A DNA stretch of 64,000 bases, taken from the NCBI GenBank assembly GCA_032690845.1, contig CM064426.1, forward strand, positions 65,944,631 to 66,008,630, in the 5' to 3' direction. The stretch comes from Eleusine coracana subsp. coracana (Eukaryota; Streptophyta; Magnoliopsida; Poales; Poaceae). The notes beneath the pieces were generated by a model that saw only the letters and a list, made by a program, of their open reading frames with translations, ran no database searches and was not told the DNA's origin. Shown piece after piece: positions 45,158-60,651 of the stretch; positions within the stretch are counted from its first letter, which is position 1, and each line of letters begins with the position of its first letter. Made by a program: the position numbers and the translations under genes.

Positions 45158-45555
45158 TTTCAAAGCTTAAGATCGGCAGTAAATATATAGGGCTACGTTG
45201 AGACTAAGAACTATGATGGTAACACAAGACAACGAGTTATACAGGTTCGGGCCCTCTCGATGAGAGTAAAAATCCTACGTCCTATGTTCTGTATATTGTA
45301 TTGATGTTGTGAAACTTGTGTCTCGCGTGTTGTCTATCTTTTTCTCGATAGGGGGTTCCCTGCCGCCTTATATATCCGGTCGGCAGGGGGGTACATGAAG
45401 AGTTCTAGTCGTACTCCACAAGGATTTACATAAAACGTCTATCTCTAAATGCCTTGTGCTCCAAACCGAGTCAGTCGGCTTCCTTGTTGATGAAGTACCC
45501 GGTCGGCTACTGACTTAATCTTATATGAGAATACCCGTAAAGCAAGTATCCCACA
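45158..45555 (-). repeat. 5' LTR of Tat copy 2
   Basis: Matches 34381-34785. On the plus strand it starts TTTCAAAGC (decayed from TGTCGAAGC) and ends GTATCCCACA, followed by AATAG. TATA-like motif near 45366. Confidence 0.92.
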
Positions 45556-47110
45556 AATAGGATTTAAGTTACCTACATACAATTACGGTTTCATTCATAT
45601 CCTATACGTAATGCACAATACATGACACACATACATGTGATACAAATGAAAAACTTTGAAACATAGGAGTGCACCGGGGCTTGTCTTTGCTCTGATCATT
45701 GTTACTACCCACGAGAGAGTTAAGCTCAGCTCCGGTCTCTACCGGAATGATCTACACTGCCATGTTCCCGTCATTGTTTCCTAGAGATGGATAGCAATGC
45801 AAGGAAGGGTCAAAGAGGATTCATGGAGCGTCCTGTCAAATGCATGACATGATATGATACATGTGATGAAATGCTCGGCATATTAAAGAGAAAATGAGTT
45901 AAGTTATTTTATGTATTTCTCTCATTGACTCACAAATAACGCTAAGTGAGTTTTGACAAGAAGAACGGTACAATGACTTAGCAATTTAAATACTAAGCAA
46001 AATGTGTATCATGACCAGTAGCTAAATAATTTAGATCAAGTTTTAAAATTACATAGAACATTGCAATATGCCTCTGGAAATAAAAGATGCAAGCATAAAT
46101 TAACTAGTTGGATATATCTCATTTGCAATTATTTAACATGGTTCTGGAAGACATAAATTCACGAGGAATTCATAAGTTGCAGGGAACATTATATAGGATT
46201 TGTACACCAAGTTTCATAACTAGAATGTGCACCCATAATTGTTATTAATTTATACAATGCAAAGACAAGAATGGTAACTACAGTAAAATACTAGGAAATT
46301 AAATATGACATTTTATGGGATGCATGGAAATGAAAAAAAAAGTGCACATGCATGTAATTTCTGAAGGATTTTTTCATACTCTGAGAAATAATTGTGAATT
46401 CATTTGCATTTTTTTCTTATTATTATTTGCTCAGACAGAAATACTTGCATGCAAAGGGTGTTATCATGTTGGGTTAATTATAGAAACCACCTCATATGTC
46501 AATAGAAGTTTGGAATTCTCACCCATACGCTCATTTTGTTACAAATCCCCACCTAGCTACTCAGTTTTGTTGCATAAATCACCCCAATTTACACATGTTT
46601 AATTGATTCAACATGATATTATTTACTTAAAGCAGCCAATAATGTCCTTATCATGCACATAAATTTTTTAAAGTATGATCCTCATATGTTTTTTAGTAAG
46701 ATGTGTAGCAAAAATGCGAACCAGAGTTTGAACGGTGTCCTACAAAGTTTAAGATTTGGATACATGTTTTATAAAAATAAGATGAATTAGACTCATTAAA
46801 AGTATTTAATAATGTTAAACTTATTTAATTTAGCTTTATTTGAATTTATATTAATAAAAATATATGAAATCAATTAAGCATGAGTCAAGCGGGGTGGTCT
46901 TGGCAACAAATACAGTGCGGGGTGGGGATTTACAAAAAAAAAAGGGCTTATGAGTGGGAATCTCAAACTCTAAGTGACTTATGAGATGGTTTATGCAATT
47001 ATCCCTATCATTTCTATAAAATTCTATATACTTGGAGGAGTTCAAAACATTTTAGTTTGTATTTTTATTCCCTTTATTTTATTTTTTGCCGAGTCTTGAA
47101 GCTTGAATTG
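45556..47110. other. No gene recognised
   Basis: Continues the sequence interrupted by Tat copy 2. AT-rich with short frames only. Confidence 0.4.
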
Positions 47111-50100
47111 TTCTTTAGATGAAAACAAATTGCTGGAAAAAAGAAAAACTAGTGGGTCAATCAGATCTGGCCACACCCGGGCCCATAGAGAGGGTGGGCA
47201 CAGTACATTCGGCCAAGGCCTGGCCTGGCCAGGCCATGGTGTGCATGCGATCTATGCCGGCGGCGATAGCGAGGCCGTGGCGGGACAGGGCCAGTCTAGG
47301 GAGGTCGACATCCCCCACCGGCGCTCCGGGGCTCCAAGGCGAATGCGCCAGGCAAGGGTTGGCGCACTGCAGCAGCAATGATGGCAATTATGGCATTCCA
47401 GTGAAGGGCTGCACAAGGACACAAAAACTTTTCAAGCGGATGCACATCAGGGGGAGAAGTCTATCGGAGGAAGGAATGGTGACGACTGTCTGAGCGATGC
47501 GACATGCGTGCCCAACTTCGAGTGCTTTGCCGTAGGGAGGGAGACGGGGTCACCGCAGAGCTCCAAGCAACAAGGCTAGACAGCACGTAGTTCAATGACG
47601 TGTTTTGTCACATATGAAACTAGGTTTATGATGAAGTCGAAAGATTCATGATGGATGAACAAATATGACACTTTATTTTTTACGAATTCAATTTTATAGT
47701 AAATTTGTTACAAAACTGCAGTTGCGACGAATTTGGTCTCTACAGTGATAAGAGTGAGCCATCATAGAGGTAGACACTTCTATCAGTGCCAGCTAGTATC
47801 CAAAAAAATAAGTTAATTTGAATACTAGACCGGTTTGAGTCAGCCCACTAAAGAGACATGGTCCAGCCCACTAGAGGCAGCCATTAGTCAGTTGCTGGCT
47901 GTTCCTGCCCCAAATAAATCAGATTAATTATTTGCCTAAAAAATAAATCAGATTATCACATCATGTCCAAATAAATTCTTGTACTTATGGTAGTGTCATG
48001 CTTTATTACCTTTATTGCTCTCTTATGCAACTTTTCCATGAGATTTGACTGAAAAGTCATTCGTAAACACTCACTTTTTGACAGTCCCTACCAGGCTACT
48101 TGTGTCATTTTCTGATGAGTTTTAAAAACTGAAACGAAATGAAAAATTACTGAATGACATAGCTTCTGACGACAGCAACCGTGTGAAAGCTGACCAATCC
48201 AAATGCGGCTGGACCGTTCCGAAAGCACTTGTCTCTCGACATGGGCTAACAGCGCCCTTTTTGGAATCGACTAGACATGGAGTTGCATGCATGAGAGGTA
48301 AATTTCCCTCATCAGTTAGCAAGAGATACATTGCATGAAGCCAAAGCACTGTGAATGGTTACTGCTGCACAAGTAAAAAAAAATCCATTTGGATATGGTG
48401 CATCACCAATGTGAATGCATTTAGATGCTTTCAGATTCATATGTAAGAGGCTTAGGGATTGAGAAGATCATCGACGAGACTTCATCCTTTCCATGGATGT
48501 ACTACATTTGAGCACCAAATAAGATCCATTACCTGGAGGAGTGGCACTTCTTTCTCTTTTCGTTTTATTTGCTCAGTAAGTAATTCATAAGAGGAGAAGA
48601 ATGCACGTAACTACATATTGGATGTGTGCCAAGGCAAATATAATTGATTCATGCTACAGGTATGAAGTGTAGCCTTGCCCTGTGAATTGCATATGCCCAA
48701 GGTGAATGACATGGCATCGAACTCTCTTTTGCGTGCATAAAGGCATAGCATGCAAAAGGTATTTTAAAAAAAAAATAATGATGCAAAAAAGGTATAAAAG
48801 AGTTAGAGTTGTTAACTATGATAAAACTTGAAGCATAAGAAAAAAAAAAGGCATGCACACACACATAAAAGTTAGTAGTTCTCTGTAAAATCTACAACTA
48901 AGAGAGGAGAAAAAATATCCCAAGGAAGAAGCTATGTTTGCCAACTACCAAGCCAATATATATATATATATGAGTGTTGCTATACGAGGTTATTCTTTAT
49001 TGTATACCATGGACTTTGAAATAATAAAAGCGATGGCTGCGTGCAGCCACGCCACATTCACGAGTTATCCTGAATGTTGTTATGCTGTAGTACTCCTTTT
49101 TCCTTGTAGTGTGGTTCAACAACGTGACCGATAGAGAATTATAAAAAGTTTAGAAGTTTGACTATCCGACAAGGTGAAGTATAATAAATCCCCCATCAGG
49201 AGTAGTGGGGCGACAACTGACTGACTCTCAAAGACTCTGTTTCCCTAGCGGATCCATATCCTTCTCTTTTAAGCTACTGAAACTGCTGATTGTACCGAGT
49301 AAAAAGGCAATGGATAAGTGATTGCTTGGAATGGAAGTCTCCAAAAGACATTATTTGACCTATTAGACACTACAACATGTCAATGGTAAATCAATCTTGA
49401 ATGCTTCAGCTCATATGGTTTAATAAATTAATTTGACATGATGAGTTTCGGGAAGGGGTGGTGGGAGTAAATTCCTTGGGTGCTCTTAAAGCCACAATAT
49501 TTGTCAACACATAAAATAACATTTGATCCATTATGATCTCTGAACATGTTAACACTTATTTATTATTTTTTTTCATGGTACTAAATTTTTATAATTCCTC
49601 TAGAGTAATAAAATGTCATAAACAAATGAAGAAAGGTGGCTAAAATAGTCTTGGGAATTATTGTCTTCTTACATCTAAAACCAATATTCTGAGTTATTCC
49701 AATAATCTGAGTTGTCAAACAGTGAAACCCAGAATATGGAGGAGATCTATTTGAGTACATCTCTTGTTTCAAATACTGTTAGATATTTGTTACACTTGTC
49801 ACTCACTCTTTAGTACACTGACAAACATTTTAATGAAACTGATTTCTATTTTTTGAGTCCCAGTATTAGTAAGAAGACTAAGTGAGAGATAAGAGAAGAG
49901 GGGAGAGAGGCATGAATGATTTATTGTCTATTGAGCCATGGCTTAATGGACCTCGCTTTCATTGTCACCGTGGTTTCCATCTTAGTTTCCCATTTATTTT
50001 AGCTGAAGTGCTATTCAGCTCAATTTAACGTATTATATTATTTTATTTTTCATTACCTGTCACCTTGATTCTAAATTTGCATTGTTTAAATGTTGGTACT

Positions 50101-51512
50101 TTCCATTCAAATATCATTCGTTATATTTGACCAAACTGTTTGGATTGAAACAATCATTCTTGATGCCTCCATCAATCAAATTTTCATTCGGTCTGTATTT
50201 CTCCATGCAGTTGCAGCCGTTGATAACTAATATTCATGTTTTCAGAATTGATGAGCTTGTTTGGATCATCAAATGGATATTCCTGTAATTCTAAGGCCCC
50301 TCTGCGAGGATAAATTCTGCACAAGCCAATAGTAGTTTAGCATATGAAGATTGCATTGGTAGATATTCGTAGCCCTTAAGCTCTTCTCTATGCTGATCAG
50401 TATAACAAAGTCAAACCGATATTTACAATAGCTATGTCGAGTGGGTGAAACTATGAGCAACGTTTGTAATCTTATTTTATATCATGCATCATTTATGTAT
50501 ATTCAAAATGTCACGTCATGAAACAACGAAATGATAAATATCCACCAGCCTATCTTACGTTTAAGTGCAACTCAAATGTTGCCATTGTGGAGAAAAAAAA
50601 ACGAGCACACTCGTGCTGACAATAACAGATGCTGTATGTCCACTCACGCAGGCAGCGCGACGTATAGTGCGTTTCCCTTCCTAGTAGAACGTATCATGGA
50701 TGGAAACTATATGTTTTATTTCGAAATTAAAACAATGGACAAAGAAACAGAGAAGAAAGCTTGTTTAGGCTACTTAATAGGCAGTATAGAGATAACACAA
50801 CAATCCGAATCAGCGAGAGCACTCCCATGATGCTTCAGCAACACCAACAGAACGGCTAAAATGTTTTGTAAAGGAAATTATGGTTATTCTGTTGTGCCAA
50901 AAAGGCTGTCCAACAAAGTCTCTATCTTCTTGTCAAAAAAAAAAAAAACAAAGTCTCTATCTTTCTCTCTAAATTTCCTCGCCGCGCTCTCCAAATTTTG
51001 GTAGCTCGTGCAGCTCGCCGTCAGTCTCCTCGTCGCGCACACATCAGGTCTCCTTTGCCGATTCGTCGTGCCCGTTCTCGTTGAGTCTCACCCAAATCGC
51101 TTTTGAATCGCCCTGCTAGCACAGCTTCGTCTGGCGTAAGCGCGCGTGCACGTCGTAGGAAAAGACATCGTATCAGCGCGGCGGCAGAAGAAAAGATAGG
51201 ATAATAGATCGACGAGGAAGAAAATCTATCAGCCCGGCAGGCGAAAAAACGGGAGAGATCGGTCGTAGGTTTGACTGTGCGAGGCGGCAGGGAGAATAAA
51301 AAAAGAAGAAACAAGAGCGATCGTGGCTGGAGGAAAAATAAGGGTGGGGCCCAATGATGACGTGGCTTGTTTAAATATGAAGCTTGACAATTTTTTAGAG
51401 TCTCTTGGTTTTACTCTAGGTTTTGTTGTGTGTTTTATTTTAGAGACTAGTTAAAACCAGATAGGTATCTATTCTCTTGGAGTTAATTGCTCTTTAAACA
51501 CATCCAAAATCT
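47111..51512. other. No gene recognised
   Basis: 47160-47580 is GC-richer with overlapping short frames on both strands and no known motif. 47600-50870 is AT-rich with poly(A) runs and no coding pattern. 50930-51310 is again GC-richer. No LTR, TIR or Helitron ends could be paired. Confidence 0.4.
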
Positions 51513-51640
51513 GGCCCCTATTTTTTCATTTTGGGATTGGCTTATTTTTCCAATTTGTTCTCAACTCGCACTACTACCCAAATCAAGGTCCCTATTTTTT
51601 CATTTGGGGATTGGCTTATTTTCCTATTTGTTCTCAACTC
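51513..51640 (+). repeat. 75-bp tandem duplication
   Basis: GGCCCCTATTTTTTCATTTT at 51513 and its near copy at 51588 are followed in both units by GGGATTGGCTTATTTT and TTTGTTCTCAACTC. Confidence 0.8.
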
Positions 51641-52848
51641 CAGCTGTCAGCTCCGCCGTGGATGAAGACAGCGGTGGAAGCGGAGCAGGATAGGCACGCA
51701 CGGAGTGGAAACTAGTGGGGAAAGCATTGTGCAGGAGCGAGGAGAGAGAAGGAAACTGGTGCTCTCCATAGACATTGCAAAATAGATAGCTGAACTTAGA
51801 GCTCCCCATTTCCAGGTGTTTGGGAGTGATTTGGGTGGGCATGCAAACATGTGAGCCAAATAAAGGGAATGCAACTTTTACCTCACTATCTAAAAATAGA
51901 GTAGGGGTTTTGCTTAGAGGACCCTCGTGAATATGCTCTGATAAAGTCACAATGTTTTGTAGTGTCCGGAACCCTCAAAATCGCACAGAGGATTGGAAGC
52001 AAGCGGAGTTTCCTTCCTTCAACAAAGCGACTGTCTTTCGCGGTCAATTTTCTTTTTTAAAAAAAAACTGCTTTCGAATATTGGACTATTCGTCAGTTTC
52101 ACACATGCAACGTTCAACGGAGACCACAGAAAAGTTATGTATAAGGAAAGGTGACATAATTGATGATTTGGAGTGGAACCGCCAATTATTCCACTGTTTT
52201 GATCGGCGCTTATGTCCACGTGTCGTGTGTTAAAAGCTACTTAAACGACCAATTATTAAAAAGACATGCATGAATGCTTTGCTTGGAACATAAGTATAAA
52301 ACAGATCGAGGAGGAAGGTCTAGGTGTTGACGACATTGAACAGAATATTAACCTCCTTTCGAAACTCCTTCTAATAAAAATTCTAATAACCCATGAGTAC
52401 ACTGGATCATGAAAACGCGTTACAGTAAATTTGAAAAAAAAAAACGTACTAGGGATAACACATCTCGTGAGTCATAATGCACGCGATCTTGCTGGCGGCA
52501 GCTCACCACCACACTTCTTCATCCATACAGAGCTTTGAAGGTCGTTGAACTGGGAGATGGATCAAACATTGGTCTCGTTACATTCAATAAAAACAAATGC
52601 ACCTCCTTAAATAGGTACGACAGAAAGGCTACCAACGGATCCCCTCTGTTGCTAGGCAAATCTGCCATCCTGGGCTGGGCGTACGTACCCTGTGTCGGAG
52701 CCATCTGGTTGGGCTACTACTAATCCAGAGAGTTCTAGACGAACATAATTAGTTAGGAGCCTGTCACCATCATCAACGAACAGTCCACGAAGCTTCCATG
52801 TGCAAAGCACACGTGTAGATCGAGCTGACGTAACCTGGAGTCCTCAAC
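51641..52848. other. Upstream region of HIPL copy 2, no other gene seen
   Basis: A 108-codon minus-strand frame (51624-51950) is unrecognised. The part near 52800 has a CACGTG motif and is the likely promoter of the gene at 53009. Confidence 0.4.
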
Positions 52849-52859
52849 TATATATATAT
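52849..52859 (+). promoter_or_regulatory. Possible TATA box of HIPL copy 2
   Basis: TATATATATAT lies 150-160 bp upstream of the ATG. The low-complexity AT run makes the exact site uncertain. Confidence 0.4.
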
Positions 52860-53419
52860 GCGCCCCCTGCACGAACACACACAAAGAACATATGGTAGCT
52901 TCACGCTCGTATGTAGCTCGTCGATCATGGGTATAGAGCCAGGCTTGCTCGTAACCCCACCACAGTAGCTATAGTTCTGCTCCACCTGATGACCAGTTAA
53001 CTCTGGCCATGGCCATCCCCTTCGTTGCTGCAGCTCATCTGCTCCTGATCGGTCTCACTCTTACGTACTTCCGCTGTTGCTTGCGCCTTGCTTTCTCATT
53101 GTCCACTGATTTCCCCATGTGCGACGACGTCTCATCTGATTATAGAGCAGCCCCTTGCCGTGTCATCTCCTTTAATTTCCGTGCTAGGCTTTTTTTTCAT
53201 CGTGATGAAGTCCGGCCTGTCCGGTTCTTTCATCGCAGGGGCGCCGGTGCTAGGGGCATCTCCACCGAGCTTCTGCAATGACATGATCAGCAGCGTCAAC
53301 TGCTGCGACGCAGCCACTGATGAGCAGCTGAGGCAGCAGTTTGAGGCCATGATGGACGTCTACGGTGCCGAGTGCGCTGCCATGATCAAGGACACTCTTT
53401 GCTCGGTACATATATGCTA

Positions 53420-53499
53420 CTCCCTCCAGACTTTATTTGTTAACCTTGACTAGTGCAAATTTGCACTAGCCAACGTCAACAAAAGAAAACCGAAGGGAG
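53420..53499. mobile_element. Stowaway-type MITE in intron 2 of HIPL copy 2
   Basis: 80-bp foldback: CTCCCTCC at one end, GAAGGGAG at the other, a palindromic centre (CTAGTGCAAATTTGCACTAG) and flanking TA dinucleotides. Confidence 0.85.
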
Positions 53500-53585
53500 T
53501 ATATGTTTTGTTTCTACATATTACAACCTTTTCGCCATTATCAAGCACACTCTTTTCACCACAGCTTGACCAATTTTTTTAGTAA

Positions 53586-56500
53586 TCTATTTATTAATAA
53601 AAGGAGATGACCCTTTCACTATAATGCCTAGAAAAAAAGAGAAATACCCTCTAAATTTTCACAAAAAAATAAAAGATCTAACCATTCATTGTCCCTACGG
53701 GTAATCTCACAGGGAGATCCAACCCTTAATTTCCTTCTTTTGCTTACATGTCACGTCTTCATAACCTAGCAGCCGCAGTAAACTCTCTTTGACGCAACAG
53801 CCGCCATGCTGGTCCCGATGGATTGTCCTCCATGCTAACCATGACGAGGTGTGTCCTGTCCCTGATGCAGACCACCGTATTCAGGTGATTATATGACTTT
53901 TTATGCTAATTAACGGTATTGTTCTTGCTAGGGGTTGTCTTCGATCTGGAAGACTGACGAATCTTACCATGCCGCGCTTGTGCCACACATGTTAATAACT
54001 GGAATCGAGATCTCAATAGTGGTGCTGTTGAACTAGGTAATCAGTACGCGGTGGTGAGGAATATCTAGCACCAGGGCACTAGTAGGCGGCAGTCATGACA
54101 AAGATGATAATCAAGGAGGCAGATGCAGCGGCAGCTGTGCGGGTGTTATCTGTATATGTCTACAAATTGCTCATACCGCTGGGATGCTCGTTGAGAAGCA
54201 AGACAGATTGATGAGATTGGAACTGCCTATACATACTGTTGAATGGTAGGAGCAGGATTGGAGTTGCAACTTCAGGCAACGGGTAGGTGGTGCCCAATGT
54301 TTCGCCCCAACCTCGTCACCTTCAAAGAACGTGGTCATGATTTAGGACAGTGAGCACGAGCATACACATAAAGAACAGACTGGTATTGCGCTGCTTTCTT
54401 CCTGGTGATTTTTTTTCTAGCAAGAACAGACTGGCAGCAGGAGGATGCCTGAGTTTAACTAAATATGTCAATTGCGTATTCTCAAATTCGTGGCAGTGGG
54501 TTGACAAATCACTTCGGCATGCAACATCAGTCGGGCTCTGCAGTTTGTAAAACCTGATCCTGTGCTGCTGTCGATAGTAGGCAGCAGCAAAAGAGCGTGC
54601 ACGCGGGGGGCACCTGAAGACAAGAAAGGCTGACGACCGAATCTTTTTTGTTTGCCAGACATCAGTACCTTTTGACGCTAATGAGACCTTATAAACAATG
54701 AGAATGAATCTTAATGATGAGAGTTTCTACAGGATGAAAAGCTATGTTCCATCAAGAGAACCAATCCCAATACATACACATACCACAAAGGTTCGTTTTC
54801 CTTTTTTTTCCCTATCTGTTCTGTCCATGTACTTTAATATAATAATATAACCAGTCATGTAAAGATAATAATATAACCAGATAATGATCATATATTGAGT
54901 ATTAATTCAACAAATGAAATTGTCAAAAGGGAATAGTTGTTTTAAAAAAAGCTTTATTCAATCTTATTTTGGCCTTTTCAATTTCAAATTTGTGGTGTTA
55001 GCAAATCACTCTGATTATTGGATACACATTTTGGCATGGAACCATGAGTTTAAATGACATAGTTAGCAAATCACCATAATCAGAAGTGAATTTTTATGCT
55101 CCAGTGATCAGCGCCGATCTCCACAACATCGGATATATAAGGAGGGGTATCCGTGCGGTTCCTGTCATCAAACATACATTGTACAAAATACATCCCTAAG
55201 ATACTAATCACTAATTAAGGGCGTTGTAGGAGCAATGTCGATCACCTTGACATCTGACGCAATCCCCTTGGTAACTATAACGACTCCGATGACCGGTGAG
55301 ACTTGCTACTCACCATTAAAGAGGCTCTGCTCTCACGCCGGTGACGGCTTCATCGACATCTACTTCAACCCTGACAATTTCATCAGCATTAGAGGCGCTC
55401 GTGGCTTCGTTAAATTCCACAATTGTGTTAGGTGATCATGTAATTCACTAAGATAGAAATAAAGCATTGGGTCGAGCTCTTCTTTGGTGTTAAGGTAGTA
55501 GCTGTGAATAGCCATCGACTACCCAGAAAGGGTAGAAGAATAGGACCTATTCTGGGACATACAATGCATTACAGACATATGATCATTACCCTTCAACCGG
55601 GTTATTCTATTCCACTTCTATATAGAGAAAAGAACTAAAGGAGAATACTTAATAATACGGCAAAATATTTATACAAAACACCTATCCCGAGCACACGCAA
55701 GGGAACCGTAGATAGGCAAGTGAAATCCAATCCACGAAATAAATTGATCCATGGACGGCACCATTGTGCGGGCCCCATGCTCCACCGCTTGTGCGCGTGG
55801 TCTACCTTTTTAATTTTCTGCTATATATTTCTGTTAATGAAAAACATATAACTGATCGATGTGGGATACCACCAATAAAATTATGATTCTGGCTTCATAA
55901 TAAGTTGCGCAACAAGTGTGGTCACATAATGGCAGTATGGCACTAGAGGCACCATGATATAGTATATTTACCAAGTAAGAATTGATATGATTTAAGGAAT
56001 GGGAAGTGTGGTGGCCGTTAAAGGGATATAATATCCTTCACCAGGTTTGCTCAAAACATCAAAGAGAATCAGAAGAATATAAGAACAAAGGCACTGAGAA
56101 AGAAATTACTAGCTTCAGTGATGAATTAAAACGAAAAGATCACTGTTGGCAGAGGTTTCATAAAACGACTTCAACAGAGATAGCATAACAACACAGATGG
56201 AAGAACTACTGTTGCTATGATTTCTTGACCCCATATAACTTTATTGAGATGCAACATCTTTCGAGAGGGATGATCCATTTCGTGCATATTGATTGATGTC
56301 AGGGTTATAATTCACATATTTAACTAATGGCATTTGCTGGTCGTGGAAATGTCCTTTTTTATAGAGATTAAATAAATTAGATAGGTAATTCAGGTGGTTG
56401 ACCCTATCAACATAGACTTTAAGAGTTGGAAGCATGGGAAAAGGTAGCTAGCTGTTTGTCCTTTTTTTGTAATGTGCGGTAGGACAACCAAAATTCATTA

Positions 56501-56667
56501 TAGGATATTTGTTCAAGTTTAATATCATTTTGTCTTATATATAGAAGTTTTTAAACAATGAAACTCTAAAAAGAAATGTGTAAATAAAAATGTGCAAGAT
56601 GTGTTTATACGTTTAGCAAACTGTTGATGACACTAGCACCGCGCAATTGCGTGGGCTAACATGCTAG
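53586..56667 (+). mobile_element. Helitron, 3.1 kb, in intron 2 of HIPL copy 2
   Basis: Starts A/TCTATTTATTAATAAAAGG, shared with the Helitron end at 16316. It ends in a GC stem (ACCGCGCAATTGCGTGGG), a 10-base spacer and CTAG/T at 56664-56667. Insertion between A and T, with no target duplication, fits the superfamily. It lies fully inside intron 2 in the same orientation as the gene. No Rep/helicase frame is seen, so it is non-autonomous. It may carry captured host DNA (see the small frame at 55235). Confidence 0.72.
55235..55435 (+). CDS. Hypothetical small protein inside the Helitron
   Basis: A 66-codon frame starting MSITLTSDAIPLVTITTPMT, with a TATA-like GATATATAAGG about 105 bp upstream and a plausible leader between them. 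Codon pattern and promoter spacing are gene-like, but I do not recognise the family and see no introns. It may be a fragment of a host gene carried by the Helitron, or chance. Confidence 0.3.
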   Translation: MSITLTSDAIPLVTITTPMTGETCYSPLKRLCSHAGDGFIDIYFNPDNFISIRGARGFVKFHNCVR

Positions 56668-58342
56668 TTAACATAATCATAATTTTAGACATAGTATAAT
56701 TAAATATAAGATCAATATAACTAGGAAGGACGCTAGGCAGCTCAGTGTCCAGTCCCAGACTGGACACGGGAACCCGCAGGCCTGGAGTGCAACTTGCAAG
56801 GCATAAGGCAGCGGGGATGCACACGCTAGATTAAAAAGGGCCTGCATGTTTGTATTGCATCTACCTACTGCGTCCTACTACAAATTAATAATTTGTCCTG
56901 GCTTTCAAAGTTTCTATCTTTCATTACAAACAAAAAGTTTCTATCTTTGACCTGACTCCTCTCCCCGCTTGCAGAGATGCATCCCCTCTCGCTCAAGCTC
57001 AACGACTGCCACGCCAGTTCCTTCCCAGTGCACCACTCCGGCTTCATCAAGCTCTGCCAAATCGCTAGAGCAAGATGCTATGTGCCTTGAGAGGATAGGC
57101 GTGGCATCCTACTTCAACATGGCCGCTCACCCAGACGGCTCTGGCAGAGTATTCTTTTCCACACAGGACGGCAAGATCTGGTTGGCATCAGTTCCTGCTA
57201 CTGGATCAGGAGCTATTCTGCAAGCTAGCCCTTTCCTCGACCTCACCGATCGTGTGGTTGAGCTGATGGGCATCGCATTCCACCCAGAGTTTGCCGCAAA
57301 TGGCCGCTTTTTTGTCTCCTGTATCAGACCGGCTGCAACTGGAAATGATTCTAATAGCTAGCCCATTCCGGTATCAGCTTGTCATCGATGAGTTCTCGAC
57401 TGAGTCCATGGTATGATTTTTCAATATTCTATTTCATTAATTCATCACGATCTGGATTATCTCTAAAGTTCATCTAGCTAAATATTTTGTTAGTCAAAGG
57501 TAGCCAAGTTCATTGATCCAGACCTAGCTAGTTTATATACCAATTAATTTTATTTCCTACGGATCTGCTTTTGATATTAGGCCACTCGCACTGAAGCATC
57601 CGAAGTCAGAAGGATTTTCAGCATGAATCTTCCCCAGCAGTACACGCCTAATATCTACCAGCTGCAGCATAGCGGCCAAATTCTTTTCCATCCTACTGAT
57701 GGGCTCCTCTACCTTATCATCGGAAATGTGGGAACCAAAGAGCAACAATTTGATTTGACTAATAACAGCATCTCATTTCTGGGAAACGTTATCAGATTTG
57801 ATGTTGACCATGTGCTCGGTAATAAACTCCTCCACTACAAGTGGATACATATGATATAGACCCCAAAGCTGTTTAACCGATTGGCATGAGATTTTTTACA
57901 CTTATTACTGCACGATTAATTTCAGGACCAAGCGGAGGAGCCAGCAGCGGAGCCAACCAATCCAGCACTCCTTCAATGGAGATCAAAGCCGAGATTTTCG
58001 CCACAGGAATCAACTCTCCCAGGGGTTGTAATTTCGATTCTGAGAGGCCTTCCTACTTCTACTGTGCCAACATCGACGAGGTAACTATTTCTGCTTCCAT
58101 GAAAAAAAAAGTTATTTAATCTCGCTTTGCATCAACGTATCTTAACCATGCATGCATGCAAACGTGCAGCAACAATACGAGAGCGTGCTTTTGATATCAC
58201 AGGGTGGAAACTATAACAGCCTTCCCAACCACGCCGAGTCCCGCATCAATGGCTTTGGCCCTCCCATACCCAGCAGCGCTATGCCATCCATTGTTGGAGG
58301 CCTTGTCTACCGAGGTTCAGCGGATCCCTCGTTGCAAGGAAG

Positions 58343-60651
<2,309 letters not shown>

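Larger units (their letters stand above)
34381..45555 (-). mobile_element. Ty3/gypsy LTR retrotransposon, Tat lineage (copy 2)
   Basis: An 11.2-kb element in inverse orientation to copy 1, with the same gene order. LTRs of about 400 bp are flanked by an exact 5-bp duplication AATAG (34376-34380 and 45556-45560). By eye the two LTRs differ at about 29 of 398 positions plus a length difference in a G-run, so it is slightly younger than copy 1. Its coding frames are interrupted at sites mostly different from copy 1, with three stops in common. Confidence 0.93.
53009..58342 (+). pseudogene. HIPL1-like pseudogene (second copy), last exon missing
   Basis: Same exon order and phases as copy 1. Exon 1 starts at 53009 (MAIPFVAAAHLLLIGLTLTY, signal peptide; 3' border unclear, perhaps 53159). 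Exons 2-6: 53239-53405, 56975-57410, 57581-57818, 57926-58080, 58170-58342. Recognisable blocks: FNMAAHPDGSGRVFFS, GIAFHPEFAANGRFFVS, LPQQYTPNIYQLQHSG, IFATGINSPRGCNFDSE and GLVYRGSADPSLQGR. Exon 2 keeps the glutamine that is a stop in copy 1. In exon 3 a 4-bp duplication (TAGC TAGC, 57355-57362) shifts the frame and ten codons are missing by in-frame deletion. The donor of exon 6 runs straight into a long microsatellite, and no exon 7 is visible downstream. Intron 2 is enlarged by a MITE and a Helitron. Confidence 0.85.
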
